From positions 55,623 through 119,622 of the forward strand of contig NZ_QGGR01000029.1 of NCBI RefSeq assembly GCF_003148685.1: 64,000 nt of DNA, in the 5' to 3' direction. A program made the translations under genes and the position numbers. The notes under the pieces are model-generated. The model worked only from the letters and a program-made list of their open reading frames with translations, was not told the DNA's origin and searched no databases. The DNA is from Actinoplanes xinjiangensis (GTDB lineage: Bacteria > Actinomycetota > Actinomycetes > Mycobacteriales > Micromonosporaceae). Shown piece by piece: positions 46,290 to 54,121 of the stretch (the first letter of the stretch is position 1; each line of letters starts with the position of its first letter).

Positions 46290-46784
46290 TCAGCGCTTGG
46301 TGACCCGGTGGAGGCGGAACGGGCGGCGGGTCTCGACCCGGGCCGGGGTCTCGCGAGGCGGCTCGGCGTGCGACTCGGCCGGCAGGTCCCCGGAACCGAC
46401 CGCGGTCTCGGCCACCGGGGTGAGCCGGACCAGGGCACAGCCGTCGGCGGCCCAGCGGGCGACCAGGTCGTCAGCGGTGCCGGTGGCGTTGAGGCGCTTG
46501 CCGGCCAGTGCGGGCGCGATCTCGTTCCACTCCTCGGAGCCCGGGACCAGACGGGTCACCGTCATCGCGGACTCCACGATCAGGCCGCCGTGATCACCGC
46601 GCAGCCGGACGGTGGCATGCTGCGCCTCGGCCAGCCCGGGAGCGAACTGCTCACCCGGCCCGCTGATCACCGCCAGCGAGGCCTCCACCGGCATGCACCA
46701 GAGGGCGTAGGCCGGCCCGTCCCCGACGGAGATCCAGGCGATGGCCGCCTTCTTGATCGCCTCATCCAGCACCGCAGAGCTCAC
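46290..46784 (-). CDS. Conserved actinobacterial protein, possibly flavin-reductase-like barrel
   Basis: A 164-aa protein of unknown function. SSAVLDEAIKKAAIAWISV, YALWCMPVEASLAVISGPGEQF and HATVRLRGDHGGLIVESAMTVTRLVPG suggest a small beta barrel like pyridoxamine 5'-phosphate oxidase-type folds. A C-terminal basic, disordered tail follows. It is flanked on both sides by copies of the same palindrome. The GTG start is the only good one. Function not assigned. Confidence 0.75.
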   Translation of the reverse strand: MSSAVLDEAIKKAAIAWISVGDGPAYALWCMPVEASLAVISGPGEQFAPGLAEAQHATVRLRGDHGGLIVESAMTVTRLVPGSEEWNEIAPALAGKRLNATGTADDLVARWAADGCALVRLTPVAETAVGSGDLPAESHAEPPRETPARVETRRPFRLHRVTKR

Positions 46785-46804
46785 CGGGTCATCCTCCCAC
46801 GGCT

Positions 46805-46861
46805 CCGGCTGGTCCTCACCGCTGTCTCCGGGCGCGCGAGACAGCGGTGGGAGCCAGCCGG
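46805..46861. repeat. Palindromic element copy 3
   Basis: CCGGCTGGTCCTCACCGCTGTCTC and its complement with one or two mismatches, loop CGGGCGCGC. Again 9 bases of loop with arms almost identical to copies 1 and 2, about 590 bases away. It lies downstream of the HAD gene. Confidence 0.9.
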
Positions 46862-46980
46862 TGACCAGGCAGCCGGCCCGGCGGCCGCGTTGGTGGGCGG
46901 GACCACCCGTGTACCTCGCGTGGTGGCCCCGGTGCGCCGTGGGCTGCGGTCGGTCGGCCTCTGGCCGTACGGAAGCGGCA

Positions 46981-47679
46981 TCAGACCAGTGCGGGGACCG
47001 GGTCCAGGAGGGCCAGGACCTCGGTGAGGGATCGCACCGTTCGCCCCGCGAAGTTGGTGTCGGCGTCGAAGACCAGGTGGTTGGCGAGGTCGGGAGCGGC
47101 GAGCCGGACCGGGGTCATGCCGACGGCCGCGGCGCCGGTCAGCTCGTGGCTGCCGCCGTCGCCGACGTAGAGGCAGTCCTCCGGGCCGACGCCGAGCCGG
47201 TCGCACGCGGCCAGGTAGATCTTCGGGTCCGGTTTGCAGACACCCAGCTCGACCGAGTAGATCTGAGCGTCCAGCAGCGGGGCCACCGGGAGACCGGGCA
47301 GGAAGGCGGGGAGTTCGTGGGTGCAGTCGCTGATGAGTGCGGTGCGCACGCCCCGGCTTCGGATGGCGGTCAGGGCGCTGACCGCTTCCGGTCGCAGCTG
47401 CGTGTCGGCGCGGAGGGCGTCGACGCGGGCCGGCATGGCGGCGCGGATGGCGCCGGGGCGTGGCCGGCCCCCGGCCTGCTCGATGACCCAGCGCAGGGTG
47501 GCCTCGGCGGAGCCGTATCGGCCGCAGGCGCGGGCCCGGAAGGTGCGGTCGAGGACGCCGGTGACGGCCTCGGGATCGGCGCCGAGGGACCGGGCGATCG
47601 CCGCGTGCTGGGGGCCACGCTGGACAGACCGGGTCAAGGTGCCGAAAAAGTCAAACACGACCGCACGGTACGCGGGCAT
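46981..47679 (-). CDS. HAD-superfamily hydrolase
   Basis: Cytoplasmic phosphatase-like protein of 232 aa. Motif I is AVVFDFFGTLT (Asp nucleophile, D-x-F variant of DxDxT), motif II RTALISDCTHE, motif III Lys in VCKPDPKIY, motif IV CLYVGDGGSHELTGA. ATG at 47679 follows GGAGG by 8 bases and beats the upstream Met. Substrate unknown. Divergent from the EamA transporter. Confidence 0.89.
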   Translation of the reverse strand: MPAYRAVVFDFFGTLTRSVQRGPQHAAIARSLGADPEAVTGVLDRTFRARACGRYGSAEATLRWVIEQAGGRPRPGAIRAAMPARVDALRADTQLRPEAVSALTAIRSRGVRTALISDCTHELPAFLPGLPVAPLLDAQIYSVELGVCKPDPKIYLAACDRLGVGPEDCLYVGDGGSHELTGAAAVGMTPVRLAAPDLANHLVFDADTNFAGRTVRSLTEVLALLDPVPALV

Positions 47680-47750
47680 GTATATCGTCCTCCAGGACAT
47701 CGAGGGATGGAAACGGGCGGTAAGCCGTCGGTGACTGTAGCGAGTCCGTC

Positions 47751-47770
47751 ACTGTCAGCCAATAGACAGT
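47751..47770. promoter_or_regulatory. Inverted repeat upstream of the EamA gene
   Basis: ACTGTC-N8-GACAGT lies about 45 bases before the EamA start, with a GTGAC/GTCAC pair partly overlapping upstream (47731-47752). A candidate operator between divergent HAD and EamA genes. Confidence 0.35.
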
Positions 47771-47813
47771 TACCAAGTGCACTGGCCGACTGCGCAAGAA
47801 GCGATGGCCGGGG

Positions 47814-48719
47814 ATGAATGTGCGTTCATCGGCTCAAGTGGCCGCGCCGACGGCGGTCGCGCTGACCGTCGCGGTGCTGGCCGTCTCGTCATCGGCGCCG
47901 CTCATCGCGTTCGCGGCCGCCCCGGCGCTGGCGATCGCGTTCTGGCGCAACAGCCTCGCCGCCCTGGTGCTCACCCCGGTCGCGCTGGGTCCGCGCCGGG
48001 TCGAGGTGCGCCGGGCGGTCCGCGGCCCGGCCGGAGTGTTCAGCGTGCTGGCCGGCCTCGCGTTGACGGCGCATTTCGCCACCTGGATGCCGAGTGTGCA
48101 GCTCGGCTCGGTGGTCACCGCGACGGCGCTGGTCGCGACCCAGCCGGTGTGGCAGGGCCTGATCGCGGCGGCGCAGGGACGCCGCCCGTCGACGGCCGGC
48201 TGGCTGGGCATCGGGCTGGCCGTGGCGGGCGCCGCCTGGGCGACAGGTGTGGATCTCGGAGTGTCCTCGCAGGCCGTCCTCGCCGATGTGCTGGCGCTGC
48301 TCGGGGCACTCGCGGCGGCGGTGTACACGGCGCTCGGCGAGCGGACCCGCGCCGAGTTGAGCACCACCACGTACACCTGGATCTGCTACGGCACGTGTGC
48401 GGTGCTGCTACTCGGGATCTGCCTGGCCTTCGGCATCGACCTGACCGGCTACAACACCCAGACCTGGGCGGCGATCCTGGCTCTCGTCGTGGGCGCTCAG
48501 CTGCTCGGGCATTCGATGTTCAACTACGCGCTCCAGCACACCTCGGCGACCACGGTCAGCGTGCTGATCCTCCTGGAGGTGCCGGGTGCGGCGTTCCTGG
48601 CCTGGTGGTGGCTGGGTCAGGTCCCACGGGCCGAGTCGCTGCCGGGGCTGGTGCTCCTGGTGTCGGGGGTCGCGGTGTTCATTCTCGGTCAGGCCTCTTT
48701 CAAGCTAATTCGTCGTTGA
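47814..48719 (+). CDS. EamA/DMT-family transporter
   Basis: Drug/metabolite transporter of 301 aa with about ten membrane helices arranged as two EamA repeats; the second repeat begins near AVLADVLALLGALAAAVYTALGER and contains GAQLLGHSMFNYALQHTSATTVSVLILLEVPGAAFLAW, a typical EamA motif. Substrate unknown (amino acids or metabolites are usual). ATG start is near GCCGGGG, a weak ribosome site. Confidence 0.9.
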   Translation: MNVRSSAQVAAPTAVALTVAVLAVSSSAPLIAFAAAPALAIAFWRNSLAALVLTPVALGPRRVEVRRAVRGPAGVFSVLAGLALTAHFATWMPSVQLGSVVTATALVATQPVWQGLIAAAQGRRPSTAGWLGIGLAVAGAAWATGVDLGVSSQAVLADVLALLGALAAAVYTALGERTRAELSTTTYTWICYGTCAVLLLGICLAFGIDLTGYNTQTWAAILALVVGAQLLGHSMFNYALQHTSATTVSVLILLEVPGAAFLAWWWLGQVPRAESLPGLVLLVSGVAVFILGQASFKLIRR

Positions 48720-48799
48720 GGTGGCGGATCCTCCCGGTCGATGGCGGAACGTCGACAGTTGCCGCTCGTTGTCCCGGGCGGGTATTGAAGGGGGATGCG

Positions 48800-49432
48800 A
48801 TGTATCGCGAACGAGTGGTCCGGCTGCTCCTCGCCGGGGCGCTCGTCATGACGGCTCCCGGCTGCGCCTCCGACGACGACGCGGATCCGTCGCAGCCGGC
48901 CGGTCCGGCCGGCGGCTGGCGGACGGCGGGTTGCGAATTCAGTCGCCCGCCCCATTTCACGACGCTCGGTTCCCGGCGGCTCCCGGCGACGCCGCCGCGG
49001 CTCGCCGCCGCGATGGAACGGATCGACCGGGGCGGGCGTGAGCGGTTCGCCGACAGCTTCGCGGGCCTCGAGGTCGATCAGGCGAGGGTACGGGCAATCG
49101 TGTACCGGGTCCCCTCGGAGGCTTTCGACGCCTTCATCCGGAGCAGTGCCGAGGACAGCTGCATCGTGGTACGGAACGCCGCGCACGGAGTGGCGGAGCT
49201 CACCGAGTGGCACGATCGGGTGGTCGCCGACCTGCCGTACTGGTCGGCACAGGGCATCCAGATCGCCACGGTGGGTAGTCGGCACGATGGCGCGGGCGTC
49301 GAGATCGGCACCCTCGATCTGGAGAAGACGCGCCGTGCCTTCCACTCACGCTACGGTGACGGAGCCCCGTTGGTGCTGGTCGAAGAGGGTCCGGTGCGAC
49401 CGTTGAAGGTCGATCCGCCGCGACTTCCGTGA
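48800..49432 (+). CDS. Probable secreted lipoprotein of unknown function
   Basis: A 210-aa protein with an N-terminal signal (YRERVVRLLLAGALVMTAPGC) ending at Cys22. The lipobox is imperfect (A-P-G-C lacks the usual Leu at -3), so lipidation is likely rather than certain. The mature part has no family I recognise; it has two cysteines (GCEFSRPP, SCIVVRN). An AAGGGGG site precedes ATG by a few bases. It follows the EamA gene by 80 bases. Confidence 0.75.
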   Translation: MYRERVVRLLLAGALVMTAPGCASDDDADPSQPAGPAGGWRTAGCEFSRPPHFTTLGSRRLPATPPRLAAAMERIDRGGRERFADSFAGLEVDQARVRAIVYRVPSEAFDAFIRSSAEDSCIVVRNAAHGVAELTEWHDRVVADLPYWSAQGIQIATVGSRHDGAGVEIGTLDLEKTRRAFHSRYGDGAPLVLVEEGPVRPLKVDPPRLP

Positions 49433-49647
49433 CGGTTCCCGGGGTGTCGGGTGGCGGCCGCCGGGAACGCCACAGTGACACGATGTTTGCCCCGGCTTGC
49501 CCGAGCAGGCAGGATCGCCGCATGGTCTTCGACGCCCGTTCCACCGGGGGCAGCCCGTCCCGGCGCGACACGACTCGCCCCGCTGCCGGCCGGCCACCCC
49601 GCTCCGGCACGCCCGGCACCGACGCGGATCGCCCGGCCGGCTCCGAC

Positions 49648-50460
49648 ATGCAGGATCTGGTGGAGGCCGAGTTGGTCGAGGTGTCCGGCGACGCCCCAGT
49701 CACGCTCCGGCTGGACGGCAAGGTCGCCCTGGTCACCGGCGCCGGCAGCCCCGACGGGATCGGCTATGCGACGGCCCGCCGCCTCCGTGACCTCGGTGCC
49801 CGGGTGGCGATCGTGTCCACCACCCGCCGGATCCATGACCGCGCCACCGAGCTCGGGGTGACCGGCTTCGTCGCCGATCTCACCGACGAGTCCGAGGTCG
49901 GTGCCCTCGCCGACGCCATCTCCGACCAGCTCGGCGACGTCGAGGTGCTGGTCAACAACGCCGGTCTCGCGAGCCGGGCCAGTCCCGAGGTGCTGCGGCC
50001 GGTCGCCCAGCTCACCTACGACGAGTGGAAGGCGGAGATCGACCGCAACCTGAGCACCGCGTTCCTGTGCAGCCGCGCGTTCTGCGGCAGCATGTCGGAG
50101 CGGGGCTGGGGCCGGATCGTGAACCTCGCCGCCACCGCCGGCCCGGTGAACGCGCTGCCCACCGAGGCCGCCTACGCGGCGGCGAAGGCCGGTGTCGTCG
50201 GTCTCACCCGGGCGCTGGCCATGGAGCTGGTCGCCGACGGCATCAACGTGAACTGTGTGGCACCCGGCACGATCTACACGGCCGCGTCCACGGTGACCGA
50301 GATCAAGCAGGGCCTGGGTACGCCGATCGGCCGTCCCGGAACACCCGACGAGGTGGCCGCGGCGGTGGCGTTCCTCTGCTCGCCGGCCGCGTCCTACATC
50401 ACCGGCCAGATGCTGGTCGTCGACGGCGGCAACAGCGTCCGCGAGGCCCAGTTCCGCTGA
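49648..50460 (+). CDS. Short-chain dehydrogenase/reductase (FabG-like)
   Basis: NAD(P)-dependent oxidoreductase, about 270 aa. Cofactor motif KVALVTGAGSPDGIGYATARRL, structural NNAGLA, and catalytic Tyr-Lys in EAAYAAAKAGVVGL; the C-terminal SPAASYITGQMLVVDGG is typical of 3-oxoacyl-ACP reductases. The start is uncertain: ATG at 49648 and an ATG at 49522 both lack strong ribosome sites, and the region between them is Pro/Arg-rich and probably not coding. Substrate not deducible. Confidence 0.86.
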   Translation: MQDLVEAELVEVSGDAPVTLRLDGKVALVTGAGSPDGIGYATARRLRDLGARVAIVSTTRRIHDRATELGVTGFVADLTDESEVGALADAISDQLGDVEVLVNNAGLASRASPEVLRPVAQLTYDEWKAEIDRNLSTAFLCSRAFCGSMSERGWGRIVNLAATAGPVNALPTEAAYAAAKAGVVGLTRALAMELVADGINVNCVAPGTIYTAASTVTEIKQGLGTPIGRPGTPDEVAAAVAFLCSPAASYITGQMLVVDGGNSVREAQFR

Positions 50461-50470
50461 CCGGCGGTTC

Positions 50471-50501
50471 GCCAGGGGACCGGTCCGGCCGGCCCCCTGG
50501 C
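50471..50501. terminator. Hairpin between SDR and DUF4190 genes
   Basis: GCCAGGGG pairs with CCCCTGGC, with further pairing in the CCGG-rich interior, ten bases after the SDR stop and just before the convergent gene end. Likely shared terminator. Confidence 0.6.
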
Positions 50502-50508
50502 ACCGTGG

Positions 50509-51057
50509 TCAGAAGGTGGTGGTCACGTTGGTGCCCTCGGCGATCGCCCAGATGAAGATGGCGGCATAGAAGAGCGCCGTGACGACGCCGATCACGGTCA
50601 GGATGTAGCCGACCCACAGGCCGGCCGTGGCCAGTCCTTCGCCGCCCTCACCGGTCTCGCGGATCTGCCTCTTCGCGAGGTGGCCCAGCACGACGCCGAC
50701 CGGGGCGCTGATGCAGGTCACGACACCGGCGATCGAGCACACCAGGGACGCGATGGCCATTGCGCTGGTGTTCTGCGGCCCGTACGAAGCCCCGTAGCCG
50801 GGCGGCCCGAACGGTGACTTGGCCGGCGGCGGGTAGCCCGGCGGCGGGCCATAGGCGGGGCCGCCGCCGTACGGAGGAGGCGGCGGGTAGCCCGAGCCGC
50901 TCGACGGCGCCGGACTCGTCGGCGTGTAGGGCGGCGGGTACGACGGCGTCGGGTCCGGGGGCGGAGGCTGCACGGCCTGGTAGGGGTCCAAGGGCCGGTA
51001 CGGATCCGACGGCCGGTACGGATCCGGTGGCTGGTACGGATCCGGTGGATAGGTCAT
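50509..51057 (-). CDS. DUF4190-type membrane protein with Pro/Tyr-rich N-terminus
   Basis: A 182-aa protein. The first 95 residues are Pro/Tyr/Gly-rich with repeats such as PYQPPDPYRPSDPYRP, cytoplasmic and disordered. Two membrane helices follow (AMAIASLVCSIAGVVTCISAPVGVVLGHLAKRQI and GLWVGYILTVIGVVTALFYAAIFIWAI), with the DUF4190 signature GVVLGHLAKRQIRETGEGGEGLA between. Function unknown; proline-rich partners of this type are common in actinobacteria. Confidence 0.88.
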   Translation of the reverse strand: MTYPPDPYQPPDPYRPSDPYRPLDPYQAVQPPPPDPTPSYPPPYTPTSPAPSSGSGYPPPPPYGGGPAYGPPPGYPPPAKSPFGPPGYGASYGPQNTSAMAIASLVCSIAGVVTCISAPVGVVLGHLAKRQIRETGEGGEGLATAGLWVGYILTVIGVVTALFYAAIFIWAIAEGTNVTTTF

Positions 51058-51144
51058 GGAACGTCCTCCTAAAGTCCTCGCACCGTCTAGCGGGTGGAGG
51101 AGGCCGACAGCGTACGGCCGGGTGTCACCTGGGGTTTCTCCGCC

Positions 51145-51552
51145 TCAGGACAGCCGGGTGAGCCGGCCCACCGCACGCTCCACGGCGAGGCACCGGTCCT
51201 CGACGTAGTCGATCCCGGCGGCCTCGGCGAGCCGGCGCGCCTCAGCCGAGACGATGCCGCTCTGCAGCCACACTGCCGGCGCCTTGATCGCGACGGCCTG
51301 CCGCACCACGTCCACCGCGTCCCGCGCCGGGCGGAAGATGTTCACCAGGTCGACCGGCTCGTCCAGGTCGGCCAGCGTGGGCACCGCCGGGATGCCGAAC
51401 ACCTCGTCGACGAACGGGTTGACCGGCCGGATCCGCCACCCGTGCCGGAGGATCTGCAATGGCACGGTGTGCGATGGCTTGTACGGGTCGCGGGACGCTC
51501 CGACCACCGCGATGACCTTGGCGTCGGCGAGGATCTGCTGAGCACTCCGCAT
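51145..51552 (-). CDS. CoA-binding (YccU-like) protein
   Basis: A single-domain CoA-binding Rossmann protein of 135 aa. The nucleotide motif is VIAVVGASRDPYKPSHTV, followed by GWRIRPVNPFVDEVFGIPAVPTL and AVWLQSGIVSAEARRLAE. Homologous to succinyl-CoA synthetase alpha N-terminal domains but lacking the catalytic part. Role unknown. Confidence 0.9.
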   Translation of the reverse strand: MRSAQQILADAKVIAVVGASRDPYKPSHTVPLQILRHGWRIRPVNPFVDEVFGIPAVPTLADLDEPVDLVNIFRPARDAVDVVRQAVAIKAPAVWLQSGIVSAEARRLAEAAGIDYVEDRCLAVERAVGRLTRLS

Positions 51553-51619
51553 GCCTCAACTGTATGCCGGGCGATCTTCGTCGGCACGGGGTGAGCCGCC
51601 CGGTGCCGGGTTCACGGCG

Positions 51620-53548
51620 TCACAGCAGGGTGAGCTGGTCGGAGCCGGCCGGCGCCGGGGTGGGCGGCGGCATCCGGCGGGCGGTGGCCGGTGATGGATG
51701 GTGCAGGCCGTGCCGGCGGGCCGCCATCCGCACCCGGGCGCCGATCTCGTCCTGGTAGGCCCGGGGCAGGTAGGAGCCGTTGCCGAACAGTTCGCGGTAG
51801 CGCGGCCGCAGGTGCGGATGCTCCCGGCCGATCCACGACGCATACCACTCCCGGGCACCCGGCCGCAGATGCAGCGGGAGCGGCGTGACACCGGTGGCGC
51901 CGGCCGCGGCGATCTCCGCCACCGTCTCGTCGATCGACTCCTCGGTGTCGGTGAGCCCGGGCAGGATCGGGGCCATCAGCACACCGACCCGGAACCCGGC
52001 GTCGGTGAGCCGGCGGACCGCCTCCAGCCGGCGGCGCGGACTGGGGGTGCCCGGCTCGGCCGAACGCCAGACCGTCTCGTCCACGAACCCGACCGAGAAC
52101 GACAGGTCCACCCGGGTCACCTCGGCCGCCTGCCGGAGCAGGTCGAGATCGCGCAGGATGAGGGTGCCCTTGGTGAGGATGGAGAACGGGTTGGCGTGGT
52201 CGCGCAGCGCGGCCAGGATGTCCGGCATCAGCCGGTAACGGCCTTCGGCGCGCTGGTAGACGTCCACATTCGTACCCATGGCGATGGGCGCACCGGACCA
52301 GCGTGGGTCGCTCAGCTCCCGCCGGATGAGCTCGCCCGCGTTCACCTTCACCACCACGCGGGTGTCGAAGTCGGTGCCCGCGTCCAGATCGAGATAGGTG
52401 TGGGTGTTACGGGCGAAGCAGTTGTGGCTGACCACGCCGTCGGCGATGAAGTCGCCGGTGCCGGTCGAGATGTCGAACAGCGGCAGGGTGAGCCCGAGAT
52501 CCTCGATGTCGACCACGGTGAGCCGCCGCTCCCGGCGCACGCCCACCCCGGAGGCGTCCAGCGGCGCCATCGAGGCGCCGGTCAGGTGCCGGAACCGGAG
52601 GGCGGCGTCGAGATGCCGCTCGGTCTCCACCCGCCCGACCGTGCCGGGCCGCACCGGACCCGGGCCCCGGGCGACCAGGCCGAGACAGGTCAGCGCCTCC
52701 GCCACCCGCCGCAGGTAGGGCAGGTCGCCACACGCGAACGTGACGGCCAGCCGGTCGGTGCTGCCGACCGCGCCGAACGCGCCGGCCAGGAAGCCGCGGA
52801 ACCAGTCGTCGGTCGGTGACTCGGGCCAGCGCACCGCCTCGGTCAGCGAGACGTCGTCGAGATAGCCGTCGGCCCGCACCCAGGCGTCGCTCTCGACCGC
52901 CGTCCCACCGTCGGCGGCGTCACCCCGGACCAGCCCGCAGACGAACCCGGCCTGATAGTCCGGCGACTCCTTGGGGGGATCGGCGAACCGGCCCACCCCG
53001 AACATCAGGTCACCGATCGCCAGGGCCGGCTGATGCGGCTCGGCCGGGCTGACGTGCCGCCAGCCGCGGTCGGTGAGGAACCGGTGCTCGCCGCTGCCGA
53101 CCAGCCGGGTGCCGTCGGCCAGGGTGACCCGGAACGCGCGTTTGCTCGTCTCCCAGTGGTCGAGCACCGTGGTCGGCACGTAGCGGCGGTGCGCCCCGGC
53201 GCCCATGGTGCCCATCACCGCGTCGCCGGGACGGATCTGCGCCAGCGGCCGCGTGGAGCCGTCGGCGAGCAGGATCGGCGTGTCTCCGGCCAGGCAGTAG
53301 GTGCAGGCGTGGGAGCAGCCGCGATAGGGGTTGACGGTCCACTCGAACGGCACCCGTGACTGCCCCGGCACCCGGTTGATCAGGGATTTGGCGCGCACCT
53401 CGTAGAAGGTCATGCCCGCGAACCCCGGTGTGTCGAAGGTGCGGACGGTCGCGCCGGGCAGCGCCAGCGGCAGGGGTGGAGCCGCCGACGCCGCCCTGTC
53501 CACGAGCGTGGTGTCACCGGGCCGAGCCGACAGATGGGACCATCGCAT
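51620..53548 (-). CDS. Rv2578c-family radical SAM protein interrupted by an intein
   Basis: A 642-aa precursor. Residues 1-84 and 377-642 form a 350-aa radical SAM enzyme; residues 85-376 are an intein. Spliced, the cluster motif reads GCSHACTY-C, a CxxxCxxC that binds a 4Fe-4S cluster and SAM. The remaining host part has MGTNVDVYQRAEGRYRLMPDIL, FSILTKGTLILRDLDLL and VLMAPILPGLTD, as in the Rv2578c/SplB-like group. The reaction is unknown. The intein removes itself after translation, so the gene should be functional if splicing works. Flanking genes are unrelated. Confidence 0.92.
   Translation of the reverse strand: MRWSHLSARPGDTTLVDRAASAAPPLPLALPGATVRTFDTPGFAGMTFYEVRAKSLINRVPGQSRVPFEWTVNPYRGCSHACTYCLAGDTPILLADGSTRPLAQIRPGDAVMGTMGAGAHRRYVPTTVLDHWETSKRAFRVTLADGTRLVGSGEHRFLTDRGWRHVSPAEPHQPALAIGDLMFGVGRFADPPKESPDYQAGFVCGLVRGDAADGGTAVESDAWVRADGYLDDVSLTEAVRWPESPTDDWFRGFLAGAFGAVGSTDRLAVTFACGDLPYLRRVAEALTCLGLVARGPGPVRPGTVGRVETERHLDAALRFRHLTGASMAPLDASGVGVRRERRLTVVDIEDLGLTLPLFDISTGTGDFIADGVVSHNCFARNTHTYLDLDAGTDFDTRVVVKVNAGELIRRELSDPRWSGAPIAMGTNVDVYQRAEGRYRLMPDILAALRDHANPFSILTKGTLILRDLDLLRQAAEVTRVDLSFSVGFVDETVWRSAEPGTPSPRRRLEAVRRLTDAGFRVGVLMAPILPGLTDTEESIDETVAEIAAAGATGVTPLPLHLRPGAREWYASWIGREHPHLRPRYRELFGNGSYLPRAYQDEIGARVRMAARRHGLHHPSPATARRMPPPTPAPAGSDQLTLL
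52421..53296 (-). mobile_element. Intein with degenerate LAGLIDADG homing endonuclease domain
   Basis: 292 residues inserted between Tyr84 and Cys377 of the radical SAM host. Splicing blocks are complete: block A CLAGDTPILLADGS with Cys1 (residue 85), block B GSGEHRFLT with His155, block F PLFDISTGTGDFIADG and block G VVSHN with penultimate His375 and Asn376, then Cys377 as the +1 nucleophile. Between lie two DOD motifs: VCGLVRGDA keeps the catalytic Asp210; LAGAFGAVG has Val261 instead, so the nuclease is probably inactive while splicing stays intact. Confidence 0.93.
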
Positions 53549-53625
53549 GGCGAGTATTCGAACACATGTTCTAGTCCGTGTCCATGACCTTGCTCGAACA
53601 GGTGTACACAGCGGAGCGTACGCCG

Positions 53626-53660
53626 AAAGGCCCGCGGATCGGGTGATCCACGGGCCTTTT
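53626..53660. terminator. Bidirectional terminator between trx and the radical SAM gene
   Basis: AAAGGCCCGCGGATC and GATCCACGGGCCTTTT form a 15-bp stem with one mismatch on a 4-base GGGT loop, flanked by A- and T-runs on the two sides. It follows the thioredoxin gene end by 15 bases. Confidence 0.88.
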
Positions 53661-53674
53661 CGTTCGGTACGGGG

Positions 53675-54121
53675 TCAGCTGCGGCCGGCCGCAGCCTCTT
53701 CCTTGGCGGGCTCCTCGTCGGTCTTCGCCGGAGCGGCCTCGGCCGGCTCGGCGTGGGCGCCCTTGCGGTGTGCGGCCATCTGCTCGCGCACCTCGGCCAT
53801 GTCGAGACCCTGAACCTTCTCGATCAGGTTCTCCAGGGACGACTCGGGGAGCGCTCCGGGCTGGGCGAAGACCACGACGCCATCGCGGATCGCCATGATC
53901 GTCGGGATCGAGCGGATGTCGAACTTGGCGGCGAGCATCTGCTCGGCCTCGGTGTCGACCTTTCCGAAGGTGATCTCCGGGTGCTTCTCCGAGGAGCGCT
54001 CGTAGGTCGGCGCGAAGCGGACGCAGGGCCCGCACCAGCTGGCCCAGAAGTCGACCAGGACGATGCCGTCCTTGCTGGTGACCTCGTCGAAGTTAGCTGT
54101 GGTCAGCGTAACCGTCGCCAT
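53675..54121 (-). CDS. Thioredoxin with acidic C-terminal extension
   Basis: Cytoplasmic disulfide reductase of 148 aa. The core (1-108) has the active site WASWCGPC (C30, C33) and the cis-Pro loop RSIPTIMAI. A 40-residue Ala/Glu/Lys-rich tail (HAEPAEAAPAKTDEEPAKEE) is unusual for a plain thioredoxin and looks disordered. ATG at 54121 follows GGAGG. It faces a 520-base intergenic region. Confidence 0.93.
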   Translation of the reverse strand: MATVTLTTANFDEVTSKDGIVLVDFWASWCGPCVRFAPTYERSSEKHPEITFGKVDTEAEQMLAAKFDIRSIPTIMAIRDGVVVFAQPGALPESSLENLIEKVQGLDMAEVREQMAAHRKGAHAEPAEAAPAKTDEEPAKEEAAAGRS

